From positions 62,001-126,000 of the forward strand of contig JANQTJ010000015.1 of assembly GCA_030731745.1 (NCBI GenBank): DNA of 64,000 bases, written 5' to 3'. The notes below the pieces were generated by a model. The model saw only the letters and a program-made list of their open reading frames with translations. It was not told the origin of the DNA and did no database searches. Source of the DNA: Flaviramulus sp. GTDB lineage: Bacteria > Bacteroidota > Bacteroidia > Flavobacteriales > Flavobacteriaceae. Position numbers and translations under genes: made by a program. Positions 7,813 through 17,354 of this stretch are shown here, piece by piece. The number at the start of each line of letters is the position of its first letter. Positions within the stretch are counted from its first letter, which is position 1.

Positions 7813-10800
7813 TTACTTAGCAAAATGCTTTTTGAAACCTCTGTAGGCAAAGAAACCAAGTATGGTAACAATACCACACGCTATACCAATAAATTTAACA
7901 CTCACTATTTGGTCTCCGCTAGCATAACTATGCAAGCCTGCTAAATAAAAATTAACACCAAAATACGTCATCATTATACTAGCAAAGGCTATAATTGACA
8001 TGAGATTAAAAAACCAACGACCTCTTAAACCTGGTACTAATCGCATGTGGATTACAAAAGCATAAATCATGATGCTAATAAGTGCCCAAGTTTCTTTTGG
8101 ATCCCAACCCCAGTAGCGTCCCCAACTTTCGTTTGCCCACATACCGCCTAAAAAGTTTCCAATGGTAAGCATGACTAAACCAACTGTTAATGCCATTTCA
8201 TTAATTATGGTAAGCTCTTTAATGTTTAAATCCATTTTAAGTTTATTCTTTTCTGAAGTGAAAATCATTAAAAATAAACATACAACGCCTAAAATCATCC
8301 CTAAAGTAAATGGGCCATAACTTGCAACAATAACAGCCACGTGTATCATGAGCCAATAACTATTCAAAACAGGTTGAAGATTAGCAATAGCAGGATCCAT
8401 CCAATTCCAGTGTGCAATCATTAAAATCATAGCGGTTACGAAAGCTGTAGAAGCTATTGTTAAATCACTTTTTCTTCCAAACGCTAAACCAAAAAACATA
8501 GTTGCCCAAGCTACATAAATCATAGACTCGTATGCATCACTCCAAGGTGCATGACCAGAGATATACCAACGAACTATTAAACCCGAAGTATGCAATAAAA
8601 ACAATCCGAGAATAATCCACTTAAATACGTTTGTAGAAGTATTAAGTATTTTATTTTTATCCTTGAATATTTGAACAATAAGTAGCACGAATAAAAAACT
8701 ACCAGCATATAAATACCAACTAAAAAGTTTTTTAAAAATGTCGTATTTGTTATAAAGTACTTCAGTGTTTATTTTGTCATCAGTAAGCATCACAGAACCA
8801 CCATATTTATGTTGCGTTTTTTTGAACGCCTCTAAAAGTTTTGATGATTGGGAAAAATCTCCTGTTTGTTTTGCTTGGTTTAAGGTATATAAATAGGTTT
8901 TAAAACCATTTTTTACAAAATTACTATAGAGTGAATCTTGAATTTTTGTTGGGTCTTTTATAAACTCAAAAGTTGAAATCCATTTATTATTTTCATCATT
9001 CGGAATAGGAAAAATCTTTAAAGACATACCCTCAATCGTATTATATAATAAATTAACACGCTGATCTGTTTCCTTAAATTCTTTTTGAAAACCGTTAGGT
9101 ACTTGTGCTTTGTAGGCTTCATCTAAATAAGGTGCTAATTTATAAGAGCCTGTTTCAGAGAAAAAATCTGCAAGCGTCACATATTTTTCAGTTTTATCAA
9201 CTCCAATAAGACTTCTTATAGAATCGCCTTTTTTTGGTTTCAAATAGATAATTGGAATATTATACCAAAGCATTGGACTTTCTTGCATCGACAAAAATAC
9301 TTGGTTGGCATCAAAATCTTCATAAATATCACTTTTACTCAATTTACGAAGCATTTCTGAAGCATACGTATTAACTGGCATCATACGCCCGCTAAGATCT
9401 TGTATAACCAGATGACCAAATTCATCAGCTTGTTGCTTTGGAGTTATATTAGCCTTTAAAATAGAATCCATTTGAGCCTTTAGTGGTTTTGTATGATCGT
9501 GACCATCATCAGCTGTATGGGTTTGTGCAAAACTATTTAAGCTAAATAGTAACAATACAATAGAAGTTGCCTTTGCCTTTTTAGATTTTACTTTTTCAAG
9601 AAGTCTTTTTAAATCGCCAAAACGAGAATGTTTGCTAAACAGAATAGCCATTAGTCCAAAATAAAGCATCATGTAACCAATGTAGGTTAATAAAGTTCCC
9701 CAATAATCATGATTTACAGATAGTATAGTGCCTTTTTCATCTGGATCAAAACTAGATTGAAAAAAGCGATAACCACCATGATCTAAAATATTATTCATAT
9801 AAATTTTATAATCATAACTTTCTTTAGGTTCATCAATCACAGTAACTTCACTAGAATAAGCCGAATAACCTCGTTCTGTACCAGGGTAACGTTCAGCCTC
9901 AAAATCATTCAACTTTAATGAAAAAGGTAACTCTAATACTTTAGAGCCATATTTAAAAGCAAAGTCTAATCCGCCTACTGTAATCTGCTCAAAATTTCCA
10001 TTTCTACCCATACCTCCAAGCAACCCAATGCTTTTTGTTTCTCCGTTTGTAGATACTTTTAAAACCACACCATCTTCATCATTTTTAAGTAATTGAGATT
10101 TTTGAACGATATCAAAAACGCCTTTTATAACAGGCTTTGAAAACACCAATTGCATATTACCAATAACGTATCTTGAACGTAAGTAAAGAGGTTGTAAACT
10201 ATCTTTTACAAGTTTCCCTTGAGCCATAGTTGCCATGGTCATGTATTCACCTTCAAAAGGCGACAAAATACTTAACGAACTACCATCATAGGTAATATTT
10301 ACAGCGCCTTCAGTAGGTTTATTAAGTGCGAAAAGGATGTTATGCATACTTTGTACTTCACCTAATTTCAAGAAATGGTTATGAGGTCCGTTCTCTCCAG
10401 CTTCAACAACTTTTAAATAGGATTCACCATTTTCATCAGGAATAATATCTTCTTCAGCACCAATAATAAATTTTTCTAATTTGATGGTTACTGGTTGTTG
10501 ATCATATTTTGTTACAATTTCAAAATCATTATCCAAACGTCCTGAAAAATCAACTTTCTTCTCGAATGCTAAACGCTGTGGTAATCCATCAATCTCATAA
10601 TCCCCATCAATGTATGCAGTAATGTAAGTTTCTCTTGATAAAAAGGTATTTTCTGTTTCTCCTTCTCTAATAGCCATCATGCCTTCAAAACTCACATAAC
10701 GAGTAATAAAAGCACCTAAAAGAATAAATATGAACGCAATATGCAAGATAAATGTGGCCCACTTTTCTTTTTTGTAAAGTCTAAATCTCACAATATTACC

Positions 10801-11004
10801 TGCAAAATTGATGATAAAAAACACCATTATAGCTTCGAACCACCAAGCATTATAAATAAGATTCCGGGTGTAAGGCGTTGGGGATGTTTCTTGTCCTGCA
10901 TCTAAAAAGGTACCAGCAGCCATAGCAACTGCAAACACAATAAACAAAATAGCAGTAAGTCTTGTAGAAAAAAGAATTTTGGCGAGTTTTTCTTGCATAA
11001 TCAT
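7813..11004 (-). CDS. ccsBA: Fused ResB/CcsA cytochrome c biogenesis protein
   Basis: A 1063-residue inner-membrane protein of the System II haem delivery and attachment pathway, moving haem to the periplasm and ligating it to apocytochrome c. The N-terminal part (about 1-480) is ResB/CcsB-like: membrane segments at the start, a large periplasmic domain and another helix near 435-460. A second periplasmic stretch covers about 500-745. The C-terminal third (about 750-1063) is CcsA with many helices and the haem-handling motif WGRYWGWDPKETW. His residues flanking that region (HTSGLIVRWY, IHVAVIVASYG) fit CcsA haem ligands. The fused arrangement is common in Bacteroidota. It lies divergent from the DUF2520 gene, with 191 bases between. 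Confidence 0.93.
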   Translation of the reverse strand: MIMQEKLAKILFSTRLTAILFIVFAVAMAAGTFLDAGQETSPTPYTRNLIYNAWWFEAIMVFFIINFAGNIVRFRLYKKEKWATFILHIAFIFILLGAFITRYVSFEGMMAIREGETENTFLSRETYITAYIDGDYEIDGLPQRLAFEKKVDFSGRLDNDFEIVTKYDQQPVTIKLEKFIIGAEEDIIPDENGESYLKVVEAGENGPHNHFLKLGEVQSMHNILFALNKPTEGAVNITYDGSSLSILSPFEGEYMTMATMAQGKLVKDSLQPLYLRSRYVIGNMQLVFSKPVIKGVFDIVQKSQLLKNDEDGVVLKVSTNGETKSIGLLGGMGRNGNFEQITVGGLDFAFKYGSKVLELPFSLKLNDFEAERYPGTERGYSAYSSEVTVIDEPKESYDYKIYMNNILDHGGYRFFQSSFDPDEKGTILSVNHDYWGTLLTYIGYMMLYFGLMAILFSKHSRFGDLKRLLEKVKSKKAKATSIVLLLFSLNSFAQTHTADDGHDHTKPLKAQMDSILKANITPKQQADEFGHLVIQDLSGRMMPVNTYASEMLRKLSKSDIYEDFDANQVFLSMQESPMLWYNIPIIYLKPKKGDSIRSLIGVDKTEKYVTLADFFSETGSYKLAPYLDEAYKAQVPNGFQKEFKETDQRVNLLYNTIEGMSLKIFPIPNDENNKWISTFEFIKDPTKIQDSLYSNFVKNGFKTYLYTLNQAKQTGDFSQSSKLLEAFKKTQHKYGGSVMLTDDKINTEVLYNKYDIFKKLFSWYLYAGSFLFVLLIVQIFKDKNKILNTSTNVFKWIILGLFLLHTSGLIVRWYISGHAPWSDAYESMIYVAWATMFFGLAFGRKSDLTIASTAFVTAMILMIAHWNWMDPAIANLQPVLNSYWLMIHVAVIVASYGPFTLGMILGVVCLFLMIFTSEKNKLKMDLNIKELTIINEMALTVGLVMLTIGNFLGGMWANESWGRYWGWDPKETWALISIMIYAFVIHMRLVPGLRGRWFFNLMSIIAFASIMMTYFGVNFYLAGLHSYASGDQIVSVKFIGIACGIVTILGFFAYRGFKKHFAK

Positions 11005-11195
11005 AGCCCTTTTAAAGGTCTTGCAAATTTAAGGATTAAAGTTTATTTTCAAGTGTTAAAGTATTCAAAAAAAGCATGATCTACTGCGGTACTTTTCTAA
11101 AAAGTAAAACCAATAATAGATTATTAAAAGAGATATCTGCAATAAAAAATTTAGATTCATAATTTTTATTCATAATTCGTTAGTATTTTAGCACT

Positions 11196-11963
11196 ATGAT
11201 TTCTGTAGTAATTCTTGGCGCAGGCAATGTAGCAACTCATCTGTTTAAAGCTTTTAATAAAGCTGAAAACATATCTGTTATTCAATGGTTTAACAGACAT
11301 TTAGATCCAATTATTCAATACAATAAAACGGTTGACGTTACTGATGATTTAAATACACTTAAAGATGCAGATATTTACATCATTGCTGTTAGTGATGATG
11401 CTGTTGGCAAACTTTCTGAACAACTTCCTTTTGAAAATAGATTGGTAGTTCACACCTCAGGAAGTGTCAATGTTTACGATTTGGATAAAAAACACAAACG
11501 TGGTGTTTTATATCCTTTACAAACCTTTAGTAAAACTACCGAAATGGATTTTGCTTATGTACCAATTTGCATAGAAACTTTAGACAAAAAGAGTTATCCG
11601 ATTTTAAAAAAATTGGCAGTAAGCATTGGCAGTCCAACTAAAAGAGTGAATAGTGACCAAAGAAGTGTGTTACATTTAGCAGCTGTTTTTGTAAATAATT
11701 TTACAAATCAGTTGTATCGAATTGGACATGAAATTACCGAGAGTGAAGGTGCAGAATTTGATTTACTCAAACCCCTAATTCTTGAAACTGCAAAAAAAAT
11801 TCAAGATTTGTCGCCTTATATGGCCCAAACAGGACCTGCTAAAAGAAACGACAAAAAAACAATAAACAGGCATTTGAAACTTTTAACAAACGAACATCAT
11901 AAAGAAACATACAAACTCTTAACCAAATCAATACAAATTACACATGGAAGAAAAAAGTTATAA
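11196..11963 (+). CDS. DUF2520 Rossmann-fold protein
   Basis: A 255-residue cytoplasmic protein opening with a nucleotide-binding beta-alpha-beta motif, VVILGAGNVATHLFKA, as in NADP-dependent oxidoreductases of the 6-phosphogluconate/F420 reductase type. A C-terminal helical DUF2520 domain follows, containing HLAAVFVNNFTNQL near residue 160 and AQTGPAKRND near 210. The substrate is unknown. It is the first gene of a packed run on the plus strand; its last 20 bases overlap the KdsC-like gene, which points to translational coupling. Confidence 0.85.
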   Translation: MISVVILGAGNVATHLFKAFNKAENISVIQWFNRHLDPIIQYNKTVDVTDDLNTLKDADIYIIAVSDDAVGKLSEQLPFENRLVVHTSGSVNVYDLDKKHKRGVLYPLQTFSKTTEMDFAYVPICIETLDKKSYPILKKLAVSIGSPTKRVNSDQRSVLHLAAVFVNNFTNQLYRIGHEITESEGAEFDLLKPLILETAKKIQDLSPYMAQTGPAKRNDKKTINRHLKLLTNEHHKETYKLLTKSIQITHGRKKL

Positions 11964-12471
11964 AGAATATTTAGAACACATTACTACTTTTATTTTTGAT
12001 GTAGATGGGGTTTTTACAGATGGATCTGTGATGGTTACTACCTCAGGGGAGTTAATTAGAACTATGAATGTAAAAGACGGTTATGCCCTTAAAGCAGCTC
12101 TAAATATGGGTTTTAACTTATGTATAATTTCTGCAGGAACAAATGAAGGTGTTAGAATTCGATTAAATGGTTTAGGAGTAAGTGATGTGTATTTAAACTC
12201 TCAAAATAAAATTGAACAATTACATGATTACTTAAATAAAAAGAATATCAAAACGGAAAATGTACTTTACATGGGAGATGATATTCCAGATTATCAGGTT
12301 ATGAAAATTATTGGATTACCATGTTGCCCTCAAGATGCGGTACCTGAAATAAAAAATGTTTCAAAATATATTTCTCATAAAAAAGGAGGTAAAGGTGCTG
12401 TTCGCGATGTGATTGAACAAGTACTTAAAGTACAAGGAAAATGGCATACAGATATTCAAGCTAAAAATTGA
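11944..12471 (+). CDS. KdsC-like HAD phosphatase (3-deoxy-D-manno-octulosonate 8-phosphate phosphatase family)
   Basis: A 175-residue capless HAD phosphatase. Motif I is FDVDGVFTDGS near residue 18, a Ser/Thr motif II lies in CIISAGTN, and motif IV is YMGDDIPDY. This length and the VFTDG signature are typical of KdsC tetramers, which release phosphate from KDO-8-phosphate in lipopolysaccharide core synthesis; related enzymes act on other sialic-acid-like phosphates, so the substrate is a family-level call. It overlaps the DUF2520 gene by 20 bases. The next gene begins 13 bases after its stop. Confidence 0.85.
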   Translation: MEEKSYKEYLEHITTFIFDVDGVFTDGSVMVTTSGELIRTMNVKDGYALKAALNMGFNLCIISAGTNEGVRIRLNGLGVSDVYLNSQNKIEQLHDYLNKKNIKTENVLYMGDDIPDYQVMKIIGLPCCPQDAVPEIKNVSKYISHKKGGKGAVRDVIEQVLKVQGKWHTDIQAKN

Positions 12472-12484
12472 TTAATCTTTAAAA

Positions 12485-12802
12485 TTGGAAAGAAAAAGCA
12501 GAAGACATAGCCCAGGTTTTGGATACATTGGTTTTGGTAATAGCCAGAGTGTATTTAATCAAAATTCTAAAAAAGCTTTTTCTGAGATTAAAGAAAAATT
12601 AAACAATGAAACTCATTTACATTATCAATTAGATTTTCTTCATAAAACACTTTCAAAAGAAGACAAAGAAAAAATAAAAAACAAAATAAGAAAATCACAA
12701 AAACGTAAAGCTAATAAAGCTTTGATTCTTACAATTATCTTATTATTTGCTGTGGTTTTTATAATTAAAATTTTTATTGACAGCCTCATGTCTAAACTAT
12801 AA
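12485..12802 (+). CDS. Hypothetical single-pass membrane protein
   Basis: A 105-residue ORF with a TTG start (no better ATG nearby). Residues 1-78 are hydrophilic and helix-prone with a charged stretch (EDKEKIKNKIRKSQKRK). One membrane helix follows, about 80-98 (ALILTIILLFAVVFIIKIFI). The strongly basic flank before the helix suggests an N-in, C-out tail-anchored arrangement. It is probably real because it fills the gap between kdsC-like and UbiA genes in frame and on the same strand, but I recognise no family. Confidence 0.55.
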   Translation: MERKSRRHSPGFGYIGFGNSQSVFNQNSKKAFSEIKEKLNNETHLHYQLDFLHKTLSKEDKEKIKNKIRKSQKRKANKALILTIILLFAVVFIIKIFIDSLMSKL

Positions 12803-12812
12803 ACCGCAACTT

Positions 12813-13730
12813 ATGTTATCTTTTTTTAAGCTCATCCGTTGGAAAAACTTATTAATGATTGCATTAGTTCAATTACTCATAAAATATGGACTTTTAGAAC
12901 CATTTGGGGCTGAAGTAAGTTTAAGTGAATTAGGTATCGCACTTTTAATTTTAGCAACGATATGTATAGCAGCAGCTGGTTATATAATTAACGATATTAA
13001 TGATATAGAAACAGACTTTATAAACAAACCAAATAGTATTATTATTGGCAAAGAAATTTCGGAAAAGACAGCTTACACTTTTTTTATAGCACTAAATGTA
13101 GTTGGTGTTGGTATTGGCTTTTATTTGTCAAATACAGTAAACAGAGCGCCTTTTTTCTCTTTATTTGTTATTATTTCTGTTTTACTTTACATCTACGCTA
13201 CCTACCTAAAAAGCACGCCTTTAATAGGAAATATTGTTATTTCAATACTCGTGGCATTAAGTATTATTATTGTTGGAATTTTTGAATTACTACCAGCTAC
13301 AAATCCTATAAATCAAAAAATTCAGTTTACTTTTTTTAGAGTTATTTTTGATTATGCGCTGTTTGCTTTTTCAATAAATTTACTTCGAGAAATAACTAAA
13401 GACATTGAGGATATTGAGGGGGATACTGAGGCTAATTTAAATACTTTACCTATTGCCATTGGTAAAAATAGAACTATAACAATGTTAGCTATTTTAAATT
13501 TTATTCCTTTAATAGGAACTGTATTTTATGTCATCTCAACTCTTTACAAACAACCCATAGTTGTTGGCTATTTTTTAATTTTTATTGTGGCGCCTCTTCT
13601 CTATATCACCATAAAAACATTCAGTTCAGAAACAAAAAAAGACTACAATCTTTTAAGTAAAATGTATAAATTAGTTATGCTATTTGGCATGTTTTCATTA
13701 CTTTTATACAAGTATGTTATACTTAATTAA
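12813..13730 (+). CDS. UbiA-family prenyltransferase
   Basis: An integral membrane prenyltransferase of about 305 residues. The two Asp-rich prenyl-diphosphate/Mg motifs are visible: NDINDIETDFINKP in the first and REITKDIEDIEGD in the second, set between about eight membrane helices. Flavobacterial members of this kind are often labelled geranylgeranylglycerol-phosphate geranylgeranyltransferase, but the acceptor cannot be told from sequence. The ORF track starts at a TTG at 12777 inside the previous gene; the ATG at 12813, giving MLSFFKLIRWKNLL, is a much better start and avoids that overlap. The stop codon shares its last base with the ATG of maf. Confidence 0.85.
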   Translation: MLSFFKLIRWKNLLMIALVQLLIKYGLLEPFGAEVSLSELGIALLILATICIAAAGYIINDINDIETDFINKPNSIIIGKEISEKTAYTFFIALNVVGVGIGFYLSNTVNRAPFFSLFVIISVLLYIYATYLKSTPLIGNIVISILVALSIIIVGIFELLPATNPINQKIQFTFFRVIFDYALFAFSINLLREITKDIEDIEGDTEANLNTLPIAIGKNRTITMLAILNFIPLIGTVFYVISTLYKQPIVVGYFLIFIVAPLLYITIKTFSSETKKDYNLLSKMYKLVMLFGMFSLLLYKYVILN

Positions 13731-14323
13731 TGCTGTACGAAAAACTTAAAAACCATCACATCATATTAGCATCTGGTTCGCCAAGGCGACAGGCATTTTT
13801 TAAAGATTTGGGTTTAGATTTTGAAGTAAGATTAAAACCGGTAATTGAAGAATATCCCGAGCGTTTAAAACATTTTGAAATCAGTGATTATCTAGCTCAA
13901 CTAAAAGCATTGCCTTACAAAAACGACTTAAGACCTATTGATATTTTAATAACCAGTGATACTATTGTTTGGAACGAAGGTAAAGCCTTAGGTAAACCCA
14001 TTGATGAGTCCGATGCTTTTAAAATTTTAAAATCATTAAGTAATAAAACCCATGAGGTAATCACATCTGTTTGTTTTACAACTACAACCTTCGAAAAAAC
14101 TTTATCTGACATTACAAAAGTGACCTTTAAAACTTTAAGTGACGAGGAAATTTTATACTACATAAACACTTGTAAACCTTTTGATAAAGCTGGGGCTTAT
14201 GGTATTCAAGAATGGATTGGGCAAATAGGTGTGACAAAAATTGAAGGCTCTTATTTTAACGTTATGGGGTTGCCTGTGCATCTTGTTTACAAAACGTTAA
14301 ATGCAATAGCAGCAACGCTTTAA
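13730..14323 (+). CDS. maf: Maf-family nucleoside triphosphate pyrophosphatase
   Basis: A 197-residue cytoplasmic housecleaning enzyme that splits non-canonical or methylated nucleotides (dTTP/UTP pyrophosphatase type) to the monophosphate. The N-terminal signature ASGSPRRQ lies at about residues 15-22, the catalytic-side SDTIVW near 83, and the late motif DKAGAYGIQ near 150. Length is normal. The start overlaps the UbiA stop by one base, so the genes are almost certainly one transcript. Confidence 0.93.
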   Translation: MLYEKLKNHHIILASGSPRRQAFFKDLGLDFEVRLKPVIEEYPERLKHFEISDYLAQLKALPYKNDLRPIDILITSDTIVWNEGKALGKPIDESDAFKILKSLSNKTHEVITSVCFTTTTFEKTLSDITKVTFKTLSDEEILYYINTCKPFDKAGAYGIQEWIGQIGVTKIEGSYFNVMGLPVHLVYKTLNAIAATL

Positions 14324-14350
14324 GTTCGTAACTTTATAAAAAAAACCATC

Positions 14351-15298
14351 ATGTTAAAAAAAGTTACTAAAATCAAACTTTCATTTTATACTATCCTAGT
14401 ATTATTAACAGTGCTTTCTTCTTGTAAAAAACAAAATAAAGAAGTTGGTTATAACATAGAAAGCAAAATAGAGCATGAAACAGAACCAAAAAAAACTAAA
14501 GTAAAACTTACACCTGAATTTAAAGCCTATTGGTATGCTGGTGAAGCTGAAATTTCTTCTTATAAATTACAACAAGCACGTTATGGCGAAATGAGAGTGG
14601 GTTACGCTGTTTTAGTTTATGTTACCGAGGAGTTTTTACCAGAAAAACAAGTTAAAGCTGATTATAGAAGTTCTGAAAATATACCGGTTTTAAAACTAAA
14701 TGCTACAAAAAATTTTCTAACTGGCATTTATCCGTACTCAATTATGCAGAGTACGTTTTATCCAATAGCTAATAATTACCATGCTTTAAAAGTATCGGCT
14801 TCTGTACAGGAATGGTGCGGACATGTATATACGCAACTTAATAATAAAGATCAATTTGAAATAACTTCTCATTCGTATTTCGGGAATGAAGGCGATCAAA
14901 ATTTCACTTTAAAGAAAAGTATTTTAGAAAATGAATTATGGGTTCAGATAAGAATCAATCCAAAATCTTTGCCCGTAGGCGATTTAGAAATTATCCCCGC
15001 ATTTGAATATACAAGATTAAGACACATTGATATAAAACCATATAAAGCTTTAGCTTCACTAAATAATAACACCTATTCCATTTCCTATCCTGAATTAAAT
15101 AGAACCATCTCAATACAATTCAATCCTAAGTTCCCCTATGATATTTTTGAATGGTCAGAAACTTCTACAAGCAGTTTTGGTGACAATTCTGAAATGATGA
15201 CTACAAAAGCCACCTTGTTAAAAACCATAAAATCTCCCTACTGGCAAAAAAATCATAATGAAGACGAAAAACTCAGAGAAACACTACTTTTAAATTAA
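14351..15298 (+). CDS. Lipoprotein of unknown function, next to maf
   Basis: A 315-residue predicted lipoprotein: signal segment followed by lipobox LSSC, with Cys25 as the lipid site. The mature part has a charged linker (about 30-55) and a mixed alpha/beta domain with conserved-looking QEWCGHVYTQL near residue 152. From memory, flavobacterial homologues are often mislabelled as septum formation inhibitor Maf because of this gene order; nothing here resembles the real Maf fold just upstream. The gene lies 27 bases after maf on the same strand. Confidence 0.7.
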   Translation: MLKKVTKIKLSFYTILVLLTVLSSCKKQNKEVGYNIESKIEHETEPKKTKVKLTPEFKAYWYAGEAEISSYKLQQARYGEMRVGYAVLVYVTEEFLPEKQVKADYRSSENIPVLKLNATKNFLTGIYPYSIMQSTFYPIANNYHALKVSASVQEWCGHVYTQLNNKDQFEITSHSYFGNEGDQNFTLKKSILENELWVQIRINPKSLPVGDLEIIPAFEYTRLRHIDIKPYKALASLNNNTYSISYPELNRTISIQFNPKFPYDIFEWSETSTSSFGDNSEMMTTKATLLKTIKSPYWQKNHNEDEKLRETLLLN

Positions 15299-15347
15299 AC
15301 TGATTTAATTATGATATGTATATTTGTATAAACCTCAAACCATATTT

Positions 15348-15890
15348 ATGTTTATAAACGACTACAAAAATGAATTAATTATTAGTCTAATAGTCATAAT
15401 TTCATTGTTGATTTTAAGATTTATAACACAATTTACAGTAACAAAAATTGCTAAAAGAAACGATATTAATGATGCCAGAATAAGACTCATCAGACGTTAC
15501 ATAACGGTAACCATTTTTTTTATAGGCATATTAATTGAAGCTTTAGTTTTCGGGACAGAATTTCATGATTTAGCCGTTATTTTCTCTTCTGTATTTGCTG
15601 TAATAGGGATTGGTTTATTTGCAATATGGTCTATTTTAAGTAACATAACTTCTGGTATTATCATGTTTTTTAACTTTCCTTATAAAGTAGGAGATAAAAT
15701 AGAAATACATGATAAAGATTTCCCCATAACCGCAATTATTGAAGATATTAGAGCGTTTCAAATACACTTACGACTTGAAAATGGTGATTTGGTAACCTAT
15801 CCAAACAATCTTATGTTACAAAAAGCAGTTACACTAATCAAAAAAGATGCGATTGATGATATCTTGGATGATGGTAGTGATGCTGTATAA
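15348..15890 (+). CDS. Small MscS-like mechanosensitive channel domain protein
   Basis: About 180 residues from the ATG at 15348 (the ORF track extends to a TTG at 15324 with a poorer start). Three hydrophobic segments lie at about 10-28, 52-72 and 80-112. The last is followed by NITSGIIMFFNFPYKVGDKI, the pore helix and beta-domain entry of MscS. The beta domain is short and the usual large C-terminal vestibule is missing, as in other compact flavobacterial MscS-like proteins. Possible role: relief of osmotic shock. A TATATTTG box at 15319-15326 could give it its own promoter. Confidence 0.8.
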   Translation: MFINDYKNELIISLIVIISLLILRFITQFTVTKIAKRNDINDARIRLIRRYITVTIFFIGILIEALVFGTEFHDLAVIFSSVFAVIGIGLFAIWSILSNITSGIIMFFNFPYKVGDKIEIHDKDFPITAIIEDIRAFQIHLRLENGDLVTYPNNLMLQKAVTLIKKDAIDDILDDGSDAV

Positions 15891-15913
15891 ATATTACATA
15901 TATTTATATAATA

Positions 15914-16990
15914 ATGCTACAAATGTCTAAAAAAATAAGAAGCCAAAAATCCAAAAAAAAAGTAGGTCAAATACCTGGCAGCGTTATATATACTGGAGAA
16001 AAATCTAATCAAAAATTATTTATAGAAGCATTCGATTACACGAAAGATTACGTTGTTGAAAAAGAACTTACCAACGTTGAAGAATGTTTTGATTTTGAAG
16101 AAGGCTCTATTACTTGGATTAACATAAATGGTTTAAACCACGTAAAAGCCATCGAAAAAATTGGAGAACATTACGAGTTACACCCTTTAGTACTTGAAGA
16201 TATAGTTAACATCTCACAGCGTCCAAAAATTGATGAGTACGATGATTATCTTTTTGTAGTCTTAAAAATGTTGTATTATGATGCTAACGAAAAAATAGTC
16301 TCAGAACAAGTAAGTTTTATATTAGGTAAAGATTACGTTTTATCGTTTCAAGAATCTGAAGGGGATGTATTTGATTCTGTTAGAGAGCGCATTAGGCATG
16401 CCAAAGGGCGTGTACGCTCCATGAAGTCCGATTATTTACTTTACGTTTTAATTGATGCCGTTGTAGACCATTATTTTAGCGTTATAGAAATTTTAGGTGA
16501 CAAAATTGAAGACTTCGAAACCGAAATATTTTCAGGCAATGTTAAAGAAGATATCAGCAAAGAAATTCAAGATTTAAAACGCGAAATATTACGCGTACGT
16601 CGCGCCATTTTTCCACTACGCGAAGTGCTAAACCGGATAGAAAAAAACGAAAGTGCGCTTGTCGATCCAAAAACACACACCTACTACCGGGATATTTACG
16701 ACCATTTAATACAAGTCTCAGAAAACATTGACATATACCGTGAAATGATTTGGAGTTTAATGGATATGTACATGACAACCATTAGCAATAAAATGAACGA
16801 AGTCATGAAAGTACTTACCATAATGGCATCCATTTTTATCCCGTTAACCTTTATTGCAGGTGTATATGGCATGAATTTCGAATACATCCCAGAACTAAAA
16901 TACAAAAACGCCTATTTCGTCCTTTGGGGCGTTATGATTGTGATATTTTTAGGGATGCTACTCTATTTTAAAAGAAAAAAGTGGTTATAA
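15914..16990 (+). CDS. corA: CorA magnesium/cobalt transporter
   Basis: A 358-residue CorA-type divalent cation channel of the inner membrane. The N-terminal two thirds form the cytosolic funnel (LHPLVLEDIVN near 92 and long charged helices from about 190 to 290). Two membrane helices follow at the end, joined by the selectivity motif GMN in AGVYGMNFE, and the tail is basic (FKRKKWL). The ATG used gives MLQMSKK; the second ATG three codons on is equally possible. It ends the plus-strand run and is followed by the structured element at 17 kb. Confidence 0.95.
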   Translation: MLQMSKKIRSQKSKKKVGQIPGSVIYTGEKSNQKLFIEAFDYTKDYVVEKELTNVEECFDFEEGSITWININGLNHVKAIEKIGEHYELHPLVLEDIVNISQRPKIDEYDDYLFVVLKMLYYDANEKIVSEQVSFILGKDYVLSFQESEGDVFDSVRERIRHAKGRVRSMKSDYLLYVLIDAVVDHYFSVIEILGDKIEDFETEIFSGNVKEDISKEIQDLKREILRVRRAIFPLREVLNRIEKNESALVDPKTHTYYRDIYDHLIQVSENIDIYREMIWSLMDMYMTTISNKMNEVMKVLTIMASIFIPLTFIAGVYGMNFEYIPELKYKNAYFVLWGVMIVIFLGMLLYFKRKKWL

Positions 16991-17001
16991 ACAATCATTT
17001 T

Positions 17002-17085
17002 TTTGCGTTACCTTAAGGTCAGGCTATCCGATGCATCTTTTTTTCGTACCTCAAAAAAGGATGCCGCTACTATCCTTAACGCAAA
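17002..17085. other. Structured intergenic element with nested inverted repeats
   Basis: The 364 bases between corA and the PIG-L gene contain an element bounded by TTTGCGTTA (17002-17010) and its complement TAACGCAAA (17077-17085). Inside is a 12-pair hairpin, GCATCTTTTTTT (17033-17044) against AAAAAAGGATGC (17053-17064), with an 8-base loop and one G-U pair. It is richer in G and C than its surroundings and encodes no clear ORF. It could end corA transcription or be a dispersed flavobacterial repeat or small structured RNA. I see no gene in the remainder of this gap. Confidence 0.5.
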
Positions 17086-17297
17086 CAAAAAAAACAAACT
17101 TGCAAACTTACAAAACCATTAGTAAGCAAACAGGTTGCAAATTTGTAACCGCTAAGCTATTTATCAATTGATTTAGTCAGAAAAAACAACTAAATTCGTT
17201 TATTATTAGATATAAAACAATAAAACGATTTCATATCTTGACGTTAAACGAGCTAAAAAACAAATAGCATTCAACATCAAGCGTTAAATAAAAACTA

Positions 17298-17351
17298 AAA
17301 CCAAGATAATCGTTGGTTTCTTTTTTATATTTGGTTTTTAGCTAAACCAAA
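17298..17351. promoter_or_regulatory. Two adjacent hairpins directly before the PIG-L gene
   Basis: Hairpin 1 pairs AAACCAA (17298-17304) with TTGGTTT (17313-17319) and is followed by a T run. Hairpin 2 pairs TTTGGTTT (17330-17337) with AAACCAAA (17344-17351), ending 3 bases before the ATG at 17355. Because the arms are repeats of the same word, alternative pairings are possible. This resembles an attenuator or a start-occluding leader, without proof. Confidence 0.4.
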
Positions 17352-17354
17352 AAC

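Noticed and set aside
12777-12812. ORF-track TTG start of the UbiA gene
   Set aside because: It overlaps the previous gene, and the ATG at 12813 begins the normal membrane protein N-terminus.
14351-15298. Calling this lipoprotein a Maf or septum inhibitor
   Set aside because: The genuine Maf is the gene before it; this protein has a lipobox and an unrelated sequence.
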